From positions 17,691 to 81,690 of the forward strand of contig CAUJJP010000210.1 of assembly GCA_963205525.1 (NCBI GenBank): a DNA stretch of 64,000 nt. The letters run 5' to 3'. Positions 10,942 through 19,576 of the stretch are shown here, piece after piece. The position numbers and the translations under genes are program-made. This stretch comes from Pseudomonadota bacterium (GTDB lineage Bacteria > Pseudomonadota > Gammaproteobacteria > Burkholderiales > Burkholderiaceae). The notes under the pieces were generated by a model. That model was not told the origin of the DNA and did not search any database. It was given only the letters and a program-made list of their open reading frames with translations. Each line of letters opens with the position of its first letter. Position 1 is the stretch's first letter.

Positions 10942-12588
10942 TCATTCGATCGCCGACGCGCTGGCGGCGCGCTGGCGCAACTGGAACTTCTGGATCTTGC
11001 CGGTGCTGGTCTTGGGGATGGGTTCGAAGCGGATCTCCCTGGGCACCTTGTAGGAGGCCAGCAGGCTGCGGCAGTGGGCGATCAGCTCGGCGGCGGTGAC
11101 GCTGCGCTCGGGCTTGGTCTCGACGTAGGCGAGCGGCGTCTCGCCCCACTTGGGGTCCGGCCTGGCGACCACCGCACAGGCCAGCACCGCGGGGTGGCGG
11201 TACAGCGCATCCTCGACCTCGATCGAGCTGATGTTCTCGCCGCCGCTGATGATGACGTCCTTGCTGCGGTCCTTGATCTTCAGGTAGCGGTCGGGCTCGA
11301 TCACCGCCAGGTCGCCGGTGTGGAACCAGCCGCCGGCAAAGGCCTGCTCGGTGGCCGCGGGGTTCTTCAGGTAGCCCTTCATGACGATGTTGCCGCGGAA
11401 CATGATCTCGCCCATGGTCTGGCCGTCGGCGGGCACCTCCTGCAGGGTCTGCGGGTCGAGCACCGTCATGCCTTCTTGCAGCGCGTAGCGCACGCCCTGG
11501 CGGCCGTTGAGCCGGGTCTGCTCGGACAGGTCGGCGCTGCCCCAGCCCGGGCGCTTGACTGCCACCGACGCCGGCCCGTAGACCTCGGTCAGGCCGTAGA
11601 CGTGGGTGATGTCGAAGCCGAGCTGCGCCATGCCCTCGATCATGGACGCCGGCGGCGCCGCACCGGCCACCATGCCGCGCACCGGGTGGTCTATGCCCGC
11701 GCGCCACTCGGCGGGGGCGTTGATCAGCAGGTTGTGCACGATGGGCGCGGCGCAGTAGTGGTCGGCGCCGTGCTCGCGCATCGCGTCCAGCATGGCCTTG
11801 GCCTCCACCCGGCGCAGGCAGATGTGGGTGCCGCCGAGCAAGGCGATCGTCCACGGGAAGCACCAGCCGTTGCAGTGGAACATCGGCAGCGTCCACAGGT
11901 ACTTGGGGAAGTGCGGCATGGTCCAGGTCGCCGCGTTGCACACCGCGTTCAGGTAGGCGCCGCGGTGGTGGGTGACCACGCCCTTGGGGTCGCCGGTGGT
12001 GCCGCTGGTGTAGCTGACGGCGATCGCGTCCCACTCGTCGGCCGGACCGGGCAGCTGCGCCAGCGGCGCGTGCGCGGCGAGCAAGTCCTCGTACTCGTGC
12101 TCGCCGATGCGATCGCCGGCACCCGAGTACTCGCTGTCGCAGACGTCGATCACGGTGATCGCCGCGCCGTGCTGCTCGCGCAGCCGCGCCACCGCGTCGG
12201 CCATCAGGGGCGAGAACTCGCGGTCGGTGATCAGCACCCTGGCCTCGCAGTGCTTCATCTGCCAGGCCAGCAGGGGCGCGTCCAGCCGCGTGTTCAGGGT
12301 GTTGAGCACCGCACCCAGCGCCGGCACCGCGTAGTGCGCCTCCACCATCTCCGGCGTGTTGCCCAGCATGGTGCTGACGGCGTCTCCTCGGCCCACGCCC
12401 AAGGCCTGCAGCGCCGCCGCCAGCCGCGCCGAGCGCTCGCGCAGGCGCGCCCAGTCGTAGCGGCGTGCGCCATGGATCAGCGCCGGCAGATCGGCGTAGA
12501 CCTCGGCGGCGCGTTCGACGAAACTGACCGGCGACAAGGCCACGTGGTTCGCCGGCCGGCGCGGCAGGTCCTGGTCAAAGATGCTCAT
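10942..12588 (-). CDS. Acyl-CoA synthetase (AMP-forming fatty acid-CoA ligase)
   Basis: A 548-residue ANL-superfamily enzyme that activates a carboxylic acid to acyl-AMP and then acyl-CoA. The P-loop is YTSGTTGDPKGVV, the adenine-binding region is VYGLTEVYGPA, the hinge is GWFHTGDLAVIEPDRYLKI with KDRSKDVIISGGENIS, and the C-terminal catalytic Lys is in PKTSTGKIQKF. The sequence resembles the medium-chain/AlkK-like branch. First gene of the operon with enoyl-CoA hydratase and phospholipase: together they could release, activate and process membrane-derived acyl chains. Exact chain-length preference is not readable. Confidence 0.93.
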   Translation of the reverse strand: MSIFDQDLPRRPANHVALSPVSFVERAAEVYADLPALIHGARRYDWARLRERSARLAAALQALGVGRGDAVSTMLGNTPEMVEAHYAVPALGAVLNTLNTRLDAPLLAWQMKHCEARVLITDREFSPLMADAVARLREQHGAAITVIDVCDSEYSGAGDRIGEHEYEDLLAAHAPLAQLPGPADEWDAIAVSYTSGTTGDPKGVVTHHRGAYLNAVCNAATWTMPHFPKYLWTLPMFHCNGWCFPWTIALLGGTHICLRRVEAKAMLDAMREHGADHYCAAPIVHNLLINAPAEWRAGIDHPVRGMVAGAAPPASMIEGMAQLGFDITHVYGLTEVYGPASVAVKRPGWGSADLSEQTRLNGRQGVRYALQEGMTVLDPQTLQEVPADGQTMGEIMFRGNIVMKGYLKNPAATEQAFAGGWFHTGDLAVIEPDRYLKIKDRSKDVIISGGENISSIEVEDALYRHPAVLACAVVARPDPKWGETPLAYVETKPERSVTAAELIAHCRSLLASYKVPREIRFEPIPKTSTGKIQKFQLRQRAASASAIE

Positions 12589-12624
12589 ACCGGCATGGTA
12601 GCCACTCCGCCAGGCGGGAGCCAG

Positions 12625-12649
12625 GTGCCGCGCCAGCGCAGCGCGGCAC
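12625..12649 (-). terminator. Putative hairpin terminator downstream of the chemoreceptor
   Basis: A perfect 9-bp GC-rich stem (12625-12633 with 12641-12649, loop CAGCGCA) lies between the end of the minus-strand chemoreceptor gene and the start of the acyl-CoA synthetase on the same strand. There is no U-tract, so a Rho-independent role is only possible. Confidence 0.4.
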
Positions 12650-12672
12650 GGCGCGTGCGGCGCCGGTGGTGT

Positions 12673-14220
12673 TCAGGCGGTCTTGAAGCTGGCCATCGCG
12701 GCGCTGAGCTGGTGCGCCTGCTTGCTCAGGCTCTCGGCGGCGGCGGCGCTCTGCTCCACCAGGGCGGCGTTCTGCTGCGTGCTGCGATCCAGCCCGCTCA
12801 CCGCCTCGCCGATCTGGCCCAGGCCCTTGCTCTGCTCGGCGCTGGCGGCGCTGATCTCGTTGATCAGGTCGGCCACCCGGCGCACCTGCTGCACCACCTC
12901 GCCCATGCTCTGCCCGGCCTCGCCGGCCAGGGCGTTGCCGGCCTCGACCTGCTCGATGCTGCCCGAGATCAGCGTCTTGATCTCGCGCGCGGCCTCGGCG
13001 CTGCGCTGCGCCAGGCTTCGCACCTCGCCGGCCACGACCGCGAAGCCGCGCCCCTGCTCGCCGGCACGCGCCGCCTCCACCGCCGCGTTGAGCGCCAGGA
13101 TGTTGGTCTGGAAGGCGATCCCGTCGATGGTGCCGATGATGTCGCCGATGCGCCGCGCGCTGCCCGTGATCTGGCCCATGGTGGCGACCATGCGCTCCAT
13201 GACCTGGCCGCCGCTCTCCGCCGCGCGCGCCGCGCCGTCGGAGATCTGCACCGCCTGGCGCGCGGTGTCGGCGTTGTGGCGCACGGTGGCGCCGAGCTCC
13301 TCGGTCGCGGCCGAGGTCTGCTCCAGGTTGCTCGCCTGCTCCTCGGTGCGCCGGCTCAGGTCGGCGTTGCCCTGCGCAATCTGGCTGCTGGCGATGGCCA
13401 CGCTCTGCGCGTTCTCGCGCGCCGCCGTCACCACGCTGCCCAGCTCCGTGGCCATGCGCTGCAGCGCCGCCAGCAGCTGGCCGGTCTCGTCGCGCCGGCT
13501 GGTGTCGAGCTGCAGGCGCAGGTCACCGGCGGCCACGCTCTCGGTGGCGCTCATCGCCGTGCGCAGCGGCTGCACCACCGAGCGCGTGATGGCCCAGGCC
13601 AGCAAGGCACCGGCGGCCAGCGCCAGGACGGCAGCGATCAACATCGCCGCGCCGGCAAAGGCGAGATCGGCCTCGAGCTGCTTGACCTCATCCTGGGTCA
13701 GCCGGTCCTGGAACTCGAAGAAGGGGTCGAGCGCGGCCTGGAAGGCCTCCAGCCTGGGCTTGGCCTCCTCCAGCAGGAGCTTGGCGGCCCCCGCCGCATC
13801 GCCTTTGGCGGCGAGCTCCGCGACCTGGTCTATGGTCTGCGCATAGGGCGCGCGCGCGGCCTGCACGGCGGCCAGCAGCTGGCGGCCCTGGGGGTGCTGG
13901 ACCGTGGCCTGCAGCTTCTCGAACAGCTCGCCATTGGCCGTCCGGGCGCTGCGGAAGGCCGCGATCTGGGCGCTGCGCGAGCCCTCGTCGGGCGCCAGGA
14001 TGGCGTTGCGCGCGCTCAGCGCGATGCGGTCGATGTTGCTGCGCGTCTGGGTCAGGATCTGGTTCTTCGCCATCCGGTCGCCGACCAGCAGCTTGAGCTC
14101 CTGGCCGATGCTGTCCAGCTGCACGCGCGCGAAGACGGCGATCGCGATGCTGAAGGCGATCGTGCTCAGGAAGCCCAGCGCCAGGCGCGGGCCGATGCGA
14201 AGACGGGTCAGGATGTTCAT
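12673..14220 (-). CDS. Methyl-accepting chemotaxis protein
   Basis: A 515-residue chemoreceptor of the inner membrane. TM1 spans about residues 10-32, a periplasmic four-helix-bundle domain (about 33-186) follows, TM2 spans 187-213, then a HAMP domain (about 211-265). The cytoplasmic signalling domain has the hairpin tip [20 protein letters not shown] that contacts CheA/CheW, with [15 protein letters not shown] after it. The C-terminus ends MASFKTA, without an NWETF-like pentapeptide for CheR/CheB tethering. The ligand cannot be predicted. The start at 14220 gives the usual short positive N-terminus; the open frame runs further upstream but without family-like sequence. Transcribed divergently from the kinase gene. 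Confidence 0.95.
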   Translation of the reverse strand: MNILTRLRIGPRLALGFLSTIAFSIAIAVFARVQLDSIGQELKLLVGDRMAKNQILTQTRSNIDRIALSARNAILAPDEGSRSAQIAAFRSARTANGELFEKLQATVQHPQGRQLLAAVQAARAPYAQTIDQVAELAAKGDAAGAAKLLLEEAKPRLEAFQAALDPFFEFQDRLTQDEVKQLEADLAFAGAAMLIAAVLALAAGALLAWAITRSVVQPLRTAMSATESVAAGDLRLQLDTSRRDETGQLLAALQRMATELGSVVTAARENAQSVAIASSQIAQGNADLSRRTEEQASNLEQTSAATEELGATVRHNADTARQAVQISDGAARAAESGGQVMERMVATMGQITGSARRIGDIIGTIDGIAFQTNILALNAAVEAARAGEQGRGFAVVAGEVRSLAQRSAEAAREIKTLISGSIEQVEAGNALAGEAGQSMGEVVQQVRRVADLINEISAASAEQSKGLGQIGEAVSGLDRSTQQNAALVEQSAAAAESLSKQAHQLSAAMASFKTA

Positions 14221-14541
14221 GCGGGGATCCCTGGGAGTTACTGCAGATTCCGGGTCGCCGCGCCAGCCATCGGACGCGCGCCACGCCGGTTCCCTGCCTA
14301 GGCTATCGGCGGCCGCGGCCCGAAGTTGAACGCCAACTGCGGTGCAGCAGGTCGGCGGGGGAATCGGGTTGCGCGCCCATGCGCCGGCACCAGGCGCGCA
14401 CCGTGTCCGGTCTGCAGGCCGCAATTCGTCCGTTCCTGCACCGGTCTGCACGAGTCATCAGCCGCGCCCTCCTCTATGCAAACCACACCTGCGGCGCCAG
14501 ACTGAGGCACGCCCGACCAGAAGGCCCGACCGGGAGGCCCG
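14221..14541. other. 321-bp divergent intergenic region (chemoreceptor / Ser-Thr kinase)
   Basis: The longest gene-free stretch in the window. It must hold the promoters of both flanking genes. A 10-bp direct repeat CCGGTCTGCA occurs at 14407-14416 and 14441-14450, about 90-135 bp ahead of the kinase start, and a 7-bp inverted repeat pairs 14371-14377 with 14393-14399. A ribosome-binding GGGAGG sits at 14532-14537. No -35/-10 element could be assigned with confidence and no small gene was seen. Confidence 0.5.
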
Positions 14542-17127
14542 ATGCCCTTGTCCGCAAGCGAGATCGCCGCCCTCAGCCGCCTGCTCGACGAAGCGCAGGA
14601 GCTTCCCGTCGGCGGCCTGCAAGCCTGGCTGGACGCGCTGCCTTCGGCGCAGCAGCCGCTGGTGGCGCATCTGCGGCGCGCGCTCGGGTTGACGACGGCG
14701 GGACGGATGCCCAGCCGCCTGCCCCATCTGGTCGAGGCGCAGCTCCCCGACGCACAGGCCGGCGAGCGCATCGGCCCCTACCGGCTGCAGCGCGAGATCG
14801 GTCGCGGCGGCATGGGCGCAGTCTGGCTGGCGCAGCGCGCCGACGGCCTGTACGAGCGCGAGGTGGCGATCAAGCTGCCGCGCCTGACCCACGGGCCCGA
14901 GCTGGCCGAGCGCATGGCGCAGGAGCGACGCATCGGCGCCCAGCTCGAGCACCCGCACATCGCGCGCCTGTACGACGCCGGCATCGCCGCCGACGGCCGG
15001 CCCTACCTGGTGCTGGAGCTGGTGCGCGGCCAGCCGCTGCTGGAGCACGCGCGCACGCTGGACCGGCCCGCCCGGCTGCAGCTCATGCTGCAGGCCTGCA
15101 GCGCGGTGGCACACGCACACCGGCAGGCGGTGGTGCACCGCGACATCAAGCCCTCCAACCTGATGGTCGACCGCCAGGGCCAGCTCAAGCTGTTGGACTT
15201 CGGCATCGCACGCCTGCTCGATCAGGACGGACAGGCGGGTGCGAGCGGCGACGGGCGACCGACCCATACCCCGGGCTACGCGGCGCCGGAGCAGCTGCGC
15301 CAGCTGCCCGCCACCACCGCCTGCGACATCTACGCGCTCGGCGTGGTATGTCACGAACTTCTGAGCGGCCAGCGCACGCCGGACGAGGCCAGCCTGGCGG
15401 CGCTGGGCCGCGACGCCGCCGCCATCGTGCGCCGTGCCACCCAGCCGCGCCCGCAGGACCGCTACCCGACCGTCGAGCACCTGGCCGAGGACCTGCGCTG
15501 CCTGCTCGCGCAGCGTCCGCCGGTCAGCGACCCCGGACCCTGGACGCACCGGCTCGCGCTGACGCTGCGGCGCAGGCGCTGGAGCGCGGGCGTTGGCGCC
15601 CTGGCGACCCTGGCGCTGGTGGCCGGCGGCGTCCTGTGGTGGCAGCAGCAGCTCGCCCTGCGCCGGGAGACGCAGCGCAGCCTGCAGGCGCGCGAGTACG
15701 TGTCGGACGTGCTGGAGGCGATCGAGCCCATGGAGGGGCAGGAGCCCGGCACCGTCACCGGCCGCCAGATCCTGGACTCGGCACGGCAGTCGGCGCGCAA
15801 CGCGTTCGCGCAGCAGCCGGTGCTGCACGGCCAGATCCTGGTCAGCCTGGGCATCATGTTCCGCCGCTTCGCCGCCCACGAGCAGACCCTGGCCGTGCTG
15901 CGCGAAGGCGAGGCCCTGCTTGCCGCCCACACCGCGGCCGACGACCCCGAGCTGGCGCGCGCGCGCGGCCAGCTCGCGCACGAGCGCATGCAGCAGGGTG
16001 ACCCCGACCACGCCGGCATCGCGCGCCAGGCGCAGGCCGCGATCGACGCCTGCCGCGGCGACGCGCGCCGCTGTGCGCGTGCCGAGCTGTATGCGCGCCA
16101 GGCCTTGCGCAGCCTGGCGCAGCAGGGTGGCGACATCGGTGCGGCGATCGCCCAGTCCGAGGCCGCGGTCGGCGCCGCCGAGCGCGCTTTCGGTACGCGC
16201 CATTTCGAGGTCTTGATCGAGAAGCTGCAGCTCGCGATCACCTACCGCAACGGCGGCCGCCTGGCACCGGCGATGCAGGTCCTGGACGCGATCCGCGAGC
16301 CTGCCGCTGCCGCCAGCCTGCACAGCGGCGACCGCGTCCAGTTCCAGCTCTGGGACGCCGTGCTGCTGGCCGATTCCGGCCGCCACCTGCAAGCCATCGC
16401 CGCCCTGGACCGAATGCTGCAGAACCTGGCCACGCCGCCGATGAAGCCGACCCTGCTGCGCATGCGCGCGCGCTCGCGCCACCAGCTCGGACAGTGGGCG
16501 GCGGCGCTGGAGGACGCCCGCCAGGCGTTGCTGGCCGGCCCAGGCCGCCCCGCGGAGCTCGCCTTCTCGCGCCAGGCCCAGGCACACGCGCTCGCGCGCA
16601 GCGGCAGCGCGCACGCCGCCCTGGCCGAGCTGCAGGCGGTGGACGCGGACCTGCAGGCCATGGGCATGGCGCAGACCAGTGTCGAGAGGCTGCGCGCCGG
16701 CCGGCTGCTTGCCGAAGCCATGCTGCTGGCCGGCGACGATGGCGCTGCGGCAGCGCAGCTCGAGCGCATGCGCGCACTGCACCAGGCGCCCGCCGCCGCG
16801 CCGCGATCGGGGTCGGCGGCGCCGGTCGCGGCGCTGGACTACGCCCAGTTGCTGCAGCTGCAGGCCACGCTGGCGCGGCGCCGCGGCGACCTTGCAGCCG
16901 CCACCGCCTTGCTCAAGCAGGCGAGCCCCTGGCTGGCGGAACTGCCGTCGACCCACCCCTGGCGGCGCCGGCAGGCGGTGGAGCTGGCCCTGGCCAACGA
17001 CGACCCACAGGCCCTGCGGCAAGCCGTCCAGGCCTGGATCGCGGAGCTGCCGGCCGACTCCGGCCTGCGCAGCACGCTGCAAACCCTGCCGGACGACCCG
17101 CAAGGCAGGCGATTCACCGTGCTCTGA
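14542..17127 (+). CDS. Transmembrane serine/threonine protein kinase with TPR-like C-terminal region
   Basis: An 861-residue Hanks-type kinase. Residues 1-70 are a helical lead-in typical of kinases encoded beside TIGR02999-type ECF sigma factors. The kinase domain (about 78-330) is complete: glycine loop GRGGMG (88-92), ATP-binding K111, catalytic loop HRDIKPSN (H199-R200-D201), DFG 219-221 and APE 248-250. One transmembrane helix (about 348-367) follows, so the kinase faces the cytoplasm. The remaining roughly 490 residues are helical with TPR-like repeats (for example LEDARQALLAG, ALAELQAVDADLQAMG) and would lie in the periplasm if there is only one membrane pass. SD GGGAGG precedes the ATG. 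The small secreted-protein gene follows after 20 bp, and an ECF sigma factor lies beyond it, so the kinase probably controls that sigma factor. Confidence 0.93.
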   Translation: MPLSASEIAALSRLLDEAQELPVGGLQAWLDALPSAQQPLVAHLRRALGLTTAGRMPSRLPHLVEAQLPDAQAGERIGPYRLQREIGRGGMGAVWLAQRADGLYEREVAIKLPRLTHGPELAERMAQERRIGAQLEHPHIARLYDAGIAADGRPYLVLELVRGQPLLEHARTLDRPARLQLMLQACSAVAHAHRQAVVHRDIKPSNLMVDRQGQLKLLDFGIARLLDQDGQAGASGDGRPTHTPGYAAPEQLRQLPATTACDIYALGVVCHELLSGQRTPDEASLAALGRDAAAIVRRATQPRPQDRYPTVEHLAEDLRCLLAQRPPVSDPGPWTHRLALTLRRRRWSAGVGALATLALVAGGVLWWQQQLALRRETQRSLQAREYVSDVLEAIEPMEGQEPGTVTGRQILDSARQSARNAFAQQPVLHGQILVSLGIMFRRFAAHEQTLAVLREGEALLAAHTAADDPELARARGQLAHERMQQGDPDHAGIARQAQAAIDACRGDARRCARAELYARQALRSLAQQGGDIGAAIAQSEAAVGAAERAFGTRHFEVLIEKLQLAITYRNGGRLAPAMQVLDAIREPAAAASLHSGDRVQFQLWDAVLLADSGRHLQAIAALDRMLQNLATPPMKPTLLRMRARSRHQLGQWAAALEDARQALLAGPGRPAELAFSRQAQAHALARSGSAHAALAELQAVDADLQAMGMAQTSVERLRAGRLLAEAMLLAGDDGAAAAQLERMRALHQAPAAAPRSGSAAPVAALDYAQLLQLQATLARRRGDLAAATALLKQASPWLAELPSTHPWRRRQAVELALANDDPQALRQAVQAWIAELPADSGLRSTLQTLPDDPQGRRFTVL

Positions 17128-17147
17128 CCGTGCAAAGGACATCGCTC

Positions 17148-17552
17148 ATGAACGTCTTCTCATCGCACCCTGCGCGCCTGTGGCTCGCCAGCGCCGGCCT
17201 GCTGCTGGCCATGTCCGCTGCGGCACAACCGAACCTGGCCGCGCCCGGCATGCCGCGCGTGCCCGCCACACCCGCACTGCCTCAGCCGCCGCAGTTCGAC
17301 CTGCGGCAGCTCATCGATCTGCTGCAAAACCTGGAAGGCAAGCCGCTGCCGTTCGAGATCGAGATCAGGCTGCGGCTGCGCTGCGCCGGCGCGCTGTGCC
17401 GGGAGGTCCAGATCCCGAATACCCTGGGCGTCGACCCGAACCGCTGGGAAGACCCGGTCTGCGCGCGCAGGCGCCAGGCTTGCGCGAGGCTGGGGGACGG
17501 CAACGATGCCGCCCAGCGCTGCTTGGAGGCGCTGCCGCCACCCTGCCGTTGA
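17148..17552 (+). CDS. Small secreted Cys-rich protein A (uncharacterised; paralog of 18274-18687)
   Basis: A 134-residue protein with no recognised family. Residues 1-26 form a signal peptide ending SAAA|Q. A Pro/Ala linker follows, then a helical stretch (QLIDLLQNLEGKPLPF) and a Cys-containing domain with six Cys: C-x4-C, then VQIP, then DPN, then C-x6-C and two more. The same order of features is present in the protein at 18274, including PF, C-x4-C, VQIP, DPN and C-x6-C, so they are paralogs. It lies 20 bp after the kinase gene and is probably cotranscribed. Six Cys in a probable periplasmic or extracellular protein suggest disulfides. Function unknown. Confidence 0.8.
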   Translation: MNVFSSHPARLWLASAGLLLAMSAAAQPNLAAPGMPRVPATPALPQPPQFDLRQLIDLLQNLEGKPLPFEIEIRLRLRCAGALCREVQIPNTLGVDPNRWEDPVCARRRQACARLGDGNDAAQRCLEALPPPCR

Positions 17553-17568
17553 CACCGCAGGTCCGTGC

Positions 17569-18135
17569 TCAACCCGGCAGCAAGGCGGCCAGCAGCCTGG
17601 CGGCCTTGGCCAGGTCGCGGCGCACGGTGCGCTCGTCGACACCCAGGGTCTCGGCGATCAAGGCCTCGGCGTAGCCGCCGAAAAAGCGCATCTGGACGGC
17701 AGCGGCGAGCCGCGGCTCGGCCTCGGCCAGGCGCTGCAGCGCGTCGTGCAGCTCGAGCACGTCCTGCCCCTCGTCGGCGGCCAGCCGATCGCCCAGCTCG
17801 GTGTCCAGGGGCAGATGGGGCGCGTCGCCACCGCGGCGCTGGGCCCGGCGCTCGCGCAGCAGGTCGACGATCACCGAGCGCATGACGCGCGACGCGTAGT
17901 CGAAGAAGGCGCGCCGGTGCTCGGCGCGCAGGCTGGCGCTGCGCTGGATGCGCTCGAAGGTCTCGTGCACCAGCGAGGTGGTCTCCAGCAGGGTGGCGCG
18001 CCCGCCCTCGTGCAGCCGGGCGTGCGCCAGCCGCTTGAGCTCCGGGTAGGCGGTGGCGAACAACTCCTCGCGCGCCGATGCGTCGCCAGCGTTCAGCCGC
18101 GCGAACAGCGCGTCCAGGGCATCGGGAGCAGACAT
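17569..18135 (-). CDS. ECF RNA polymerase sigma factor, TIGR02999-like (kinase-associated)
   Basis: A 188-residue sigma factor with regions 2 and 4. Region 2 has SLVHETFERI, FFDYASRVMRSVIVDLLRER and RRAQRRGGD; region 4 has LAAAVQMRFFGGYAEALIAE followed by the helix-turn-helix LGVDERTVRRDLAKAARLL. This matches the TIGR02999 type, which is often encoded beside Ser/Thr kinases. In most ECF factors region 2.2 has an acidic D-A-E-D motif; here the aligned residues are E51-T52-T53-S54. No anti-sigma gene is adjacent. The start at 18135 was chosen because the family begins about there; the open frame extends 60 bases upstream. Convergent with secreted protein A (16 bp) and divergent from secreted protein B (138 bp). 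Confidence 0.9.
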   Translation of the reverse strand: MSAPDALDALFARLNAGDASAREELFATAYPELKRLAHARLHEGGRATLLETTSLVHETFERIQRSASLRAEHRRAFFDYASRVMRSVIVDLLRERRAQRRGGDAPHLPLDTELGDRLAADEGQDVLELHDALQRLAEAEPRLAAAVQMRFFGGYAEALIAETLGVDERTVRRDLAKAARLLAALLPG

Positions 18136-18273
18136 CGCGCCGGGATCGTAGCGGCGTGGCGGCCGGCTGACCAGGCGTTGGCCGCTGCAGTGCACGACGA
18201 TCGCCCGTGTGCTGTACTCGCCCGGCGTCGTGCGCGCGAGATGCCCGGCGCCTGCAAACGGAGGAAACCCAGC

Positions 18274-18687
18274 ATGCGCATGCGTTCACTGCAACACGCC
18301 ACCGTCGCGCTGGCGCTGACGGCCGGCACGCTGGCCGGCGCCCAGACGCCAGCCGCGCCAGCCGCGCCACCGGCCCCGCCGGCGACGCAGACCGCGATCG
18401 GGGCACGGACCCAGGATGCCGCACTCGAGCAGTTCTTCCAGCAGGTCGAAGTGCTCAGGCGCATGGGCATGCCGTTCAAGCTCAGCCTGCAGGCCGAGCT
18501 GATGTGCGGCCGCGGTCCCTGCGTGACGGTGCAGATTCCGAGCGAGGGCCGGCTGCCGATCGACCCCAACGCCCAGATCGACTTTCCGCGCCTGGGTTGC
18601 GAACGCAGGCTCGCACAGTGCAAGGCGCAGCGCTGCGCCGACCTGGGGGCTGAAGCCTGCGCCAAGGTCTGCCCGTCCTGCGACTGA
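18274..18687 (+). CDS. Small secreted Cys-rich protein B (uncharacterised; paralog of 17148-17552)
   Basis: A 137-residue protein with a strong SD GGAGGAAA (18260-18267) before the ATG at 18274; a second ATG lies two codons on. Residues 1-23 are a signal peptide ending LAGA|Q, followed by an Ala/Pro-rich linker and a predicted helix (AALEQFFQQVEVLRRMGMPF). The C-terminal domain has eight Cys: C-x4-C, VQIP, DPN, C-x6-C as in its paralog, then a denser Cys cluster ending CAKVCPSCD. It is divergent from the ECF gene with a 138-bp gap that should hold promoters for both, so it is a good candidate target of that sigma factor. No known family; export is predicted, function is not. Confidence 0.8.
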   Translation: MRMRSLQHATVALALTAGTLAGAQTPAAPAAPPAPPATQTAIGARTQDAALEQFFQQVEVLRRMGMPFKLSLQAELMCGRGPCVTVQIPSEGRLPIDPNAQIDFPRLGCERRLAQCKAQRCADLGAEACAKVCPSCD

Positions 18688-18805
18688 GGGCGCGCAGATC
18701 GCGCAGCCGGCCTGCAGCGCGCCCACCACGTTGCTGCGGATTGACGCGCGGCGGCCGAGGCCCGAGGCTTGTGGCCCCTGAACCCCTGTCGGCAAGGAGA
18801 TCGCC

Positions 18806-19525
18806 ATGGCCCATTTCGTTCTCGTGCACGGCGCCTGGCACGGCGCCTGGTGCTGGCGCGACGTGGCAACTGCGCTGCGCGCGGCCGGCCACCGCGTCGT
18901 CACGCCCACCCACACCGGGGTCGGCGAACGCGTCCACCAGGGCGGCGCCGACGTGACCTTGCAGACCCACGTGCGCGACGTGATCGCCGCCATCGAGGCC
19001 GAGGAGATGGACGACATCGTGCTGTGCGGCCACAGCTACGGCGGCATGGTCATCAGCTGCGTCGCAGACCGGCTGGGTGCGCGCGTGCGCTCGCTGGTCT
19101 ATCTGGACGCCTTCGTCCCCGAGGACGGGCAGAGCCTGAACGACCTGGTCAAGCTGGCCCTGCCGCCCGAGATCGCCACCGGCTTCATCACCGCCTTCCA
19201 CGACAGCGCCAGGCAAGGCGGGCTGATGGCACCGATCCCGGCAGAGGCCTTCGGCATCAAGCCGGAGAACCGGGCCTGGGTGGACCGCCGCTGCGTGCCG
19301 CAGTCGCTGGCCACCTTCACCTCGCCGGCCCTGCTGGGCGGTGGCACGACGGTACGGCAGCGCACCTACATCCTGGCCGACGGCTGGGACCCGAGCCCAT
19401 TCCGGCACTTCGCGGCCAAGGTGGACGGACAGCCCGGCTGGCGCCTGCTGAAGCTGCCGAGCAGCCACGACGTGATGGTCGACATGCCGCAGGAGCTGGC
19501 GGCCGAGCTGCTGAAGCTGGCTTGA
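18806..19525 (+). CDS. Alpha/beta hydrolase (EstC/salicylate-esterase-like)
   Basis: A 239-residue alpha/beta-hydrolase with AAGGAG 7 bases before the ATG. The start FVLVHGAWHGAWCW is the HGxxHGxW oxyanion region of the plant-esterase/EstC-like branch; GHSYGG holds the nucleophile Ser, VYLDAFVPEDGQS is conserved in the branch, and the near-terminal SSHDVMVDMPQELA supplies the catalytic His. No signal peptide, so cytoplasmic. Substrate unknown, probably a small ester. Convergent with fccB across a 12-bp-stem hairpin. Confidence 0.87.
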   Translation: MAHFVLVHGAWHGAWCWRDVATALRAAGHRVVTPTHTGVGERVHQGGADVTLQTHVRDVIAAIEAEEMDDIVLCGHSYGGMVISCVADRLGARVRSLVYLDAFVPEDGQSLNDLVKLALPPEIATGFITAFHDSARQGGLMAPIPAEAFGIKPENRAWVDRRCVPQSLATFTSPALLGGGTTVRQRTYILADGWDPSPFRHFAAKVDGQPGWRLLKLPSSHDVMVDMPQELAAELLKLA

Positions 19526-19532
19526 ACAACCC

Positions 19533-19561
19533 CGGTGTGCCGGGCCGTGCCCGGCACACCG
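19533..19561. terminator. Putative bidirectional hairpin terminator
   Basis: A perfect 12-bp stem (19533-19544 with 19550-19561) with loop CCGTG sits exactly between the convergent hydrolase and fccB genes, eight bases after the hydrolase stop. No T-run on either side, but position and stem strength favour a shared terminator. Confidence 0.65.
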
Positions 19562-19576
19562 TCAGCCCTGGCGGTG

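Noticed and set aside
18136..18195. Longer 208-residue form of the ECF sigma factor
   Set aside because: The additional 20 residues are Arg/Pro-rich and unlike the family, which begins close to the ATG at 18135.
17506..18273. N-terminal extension of secreted protein B over the sigma gene
   Set aside because: A strong ribosome-binding site and a signal peptide start exactly at 18274; the upstream part is antisense to the ECF gene.
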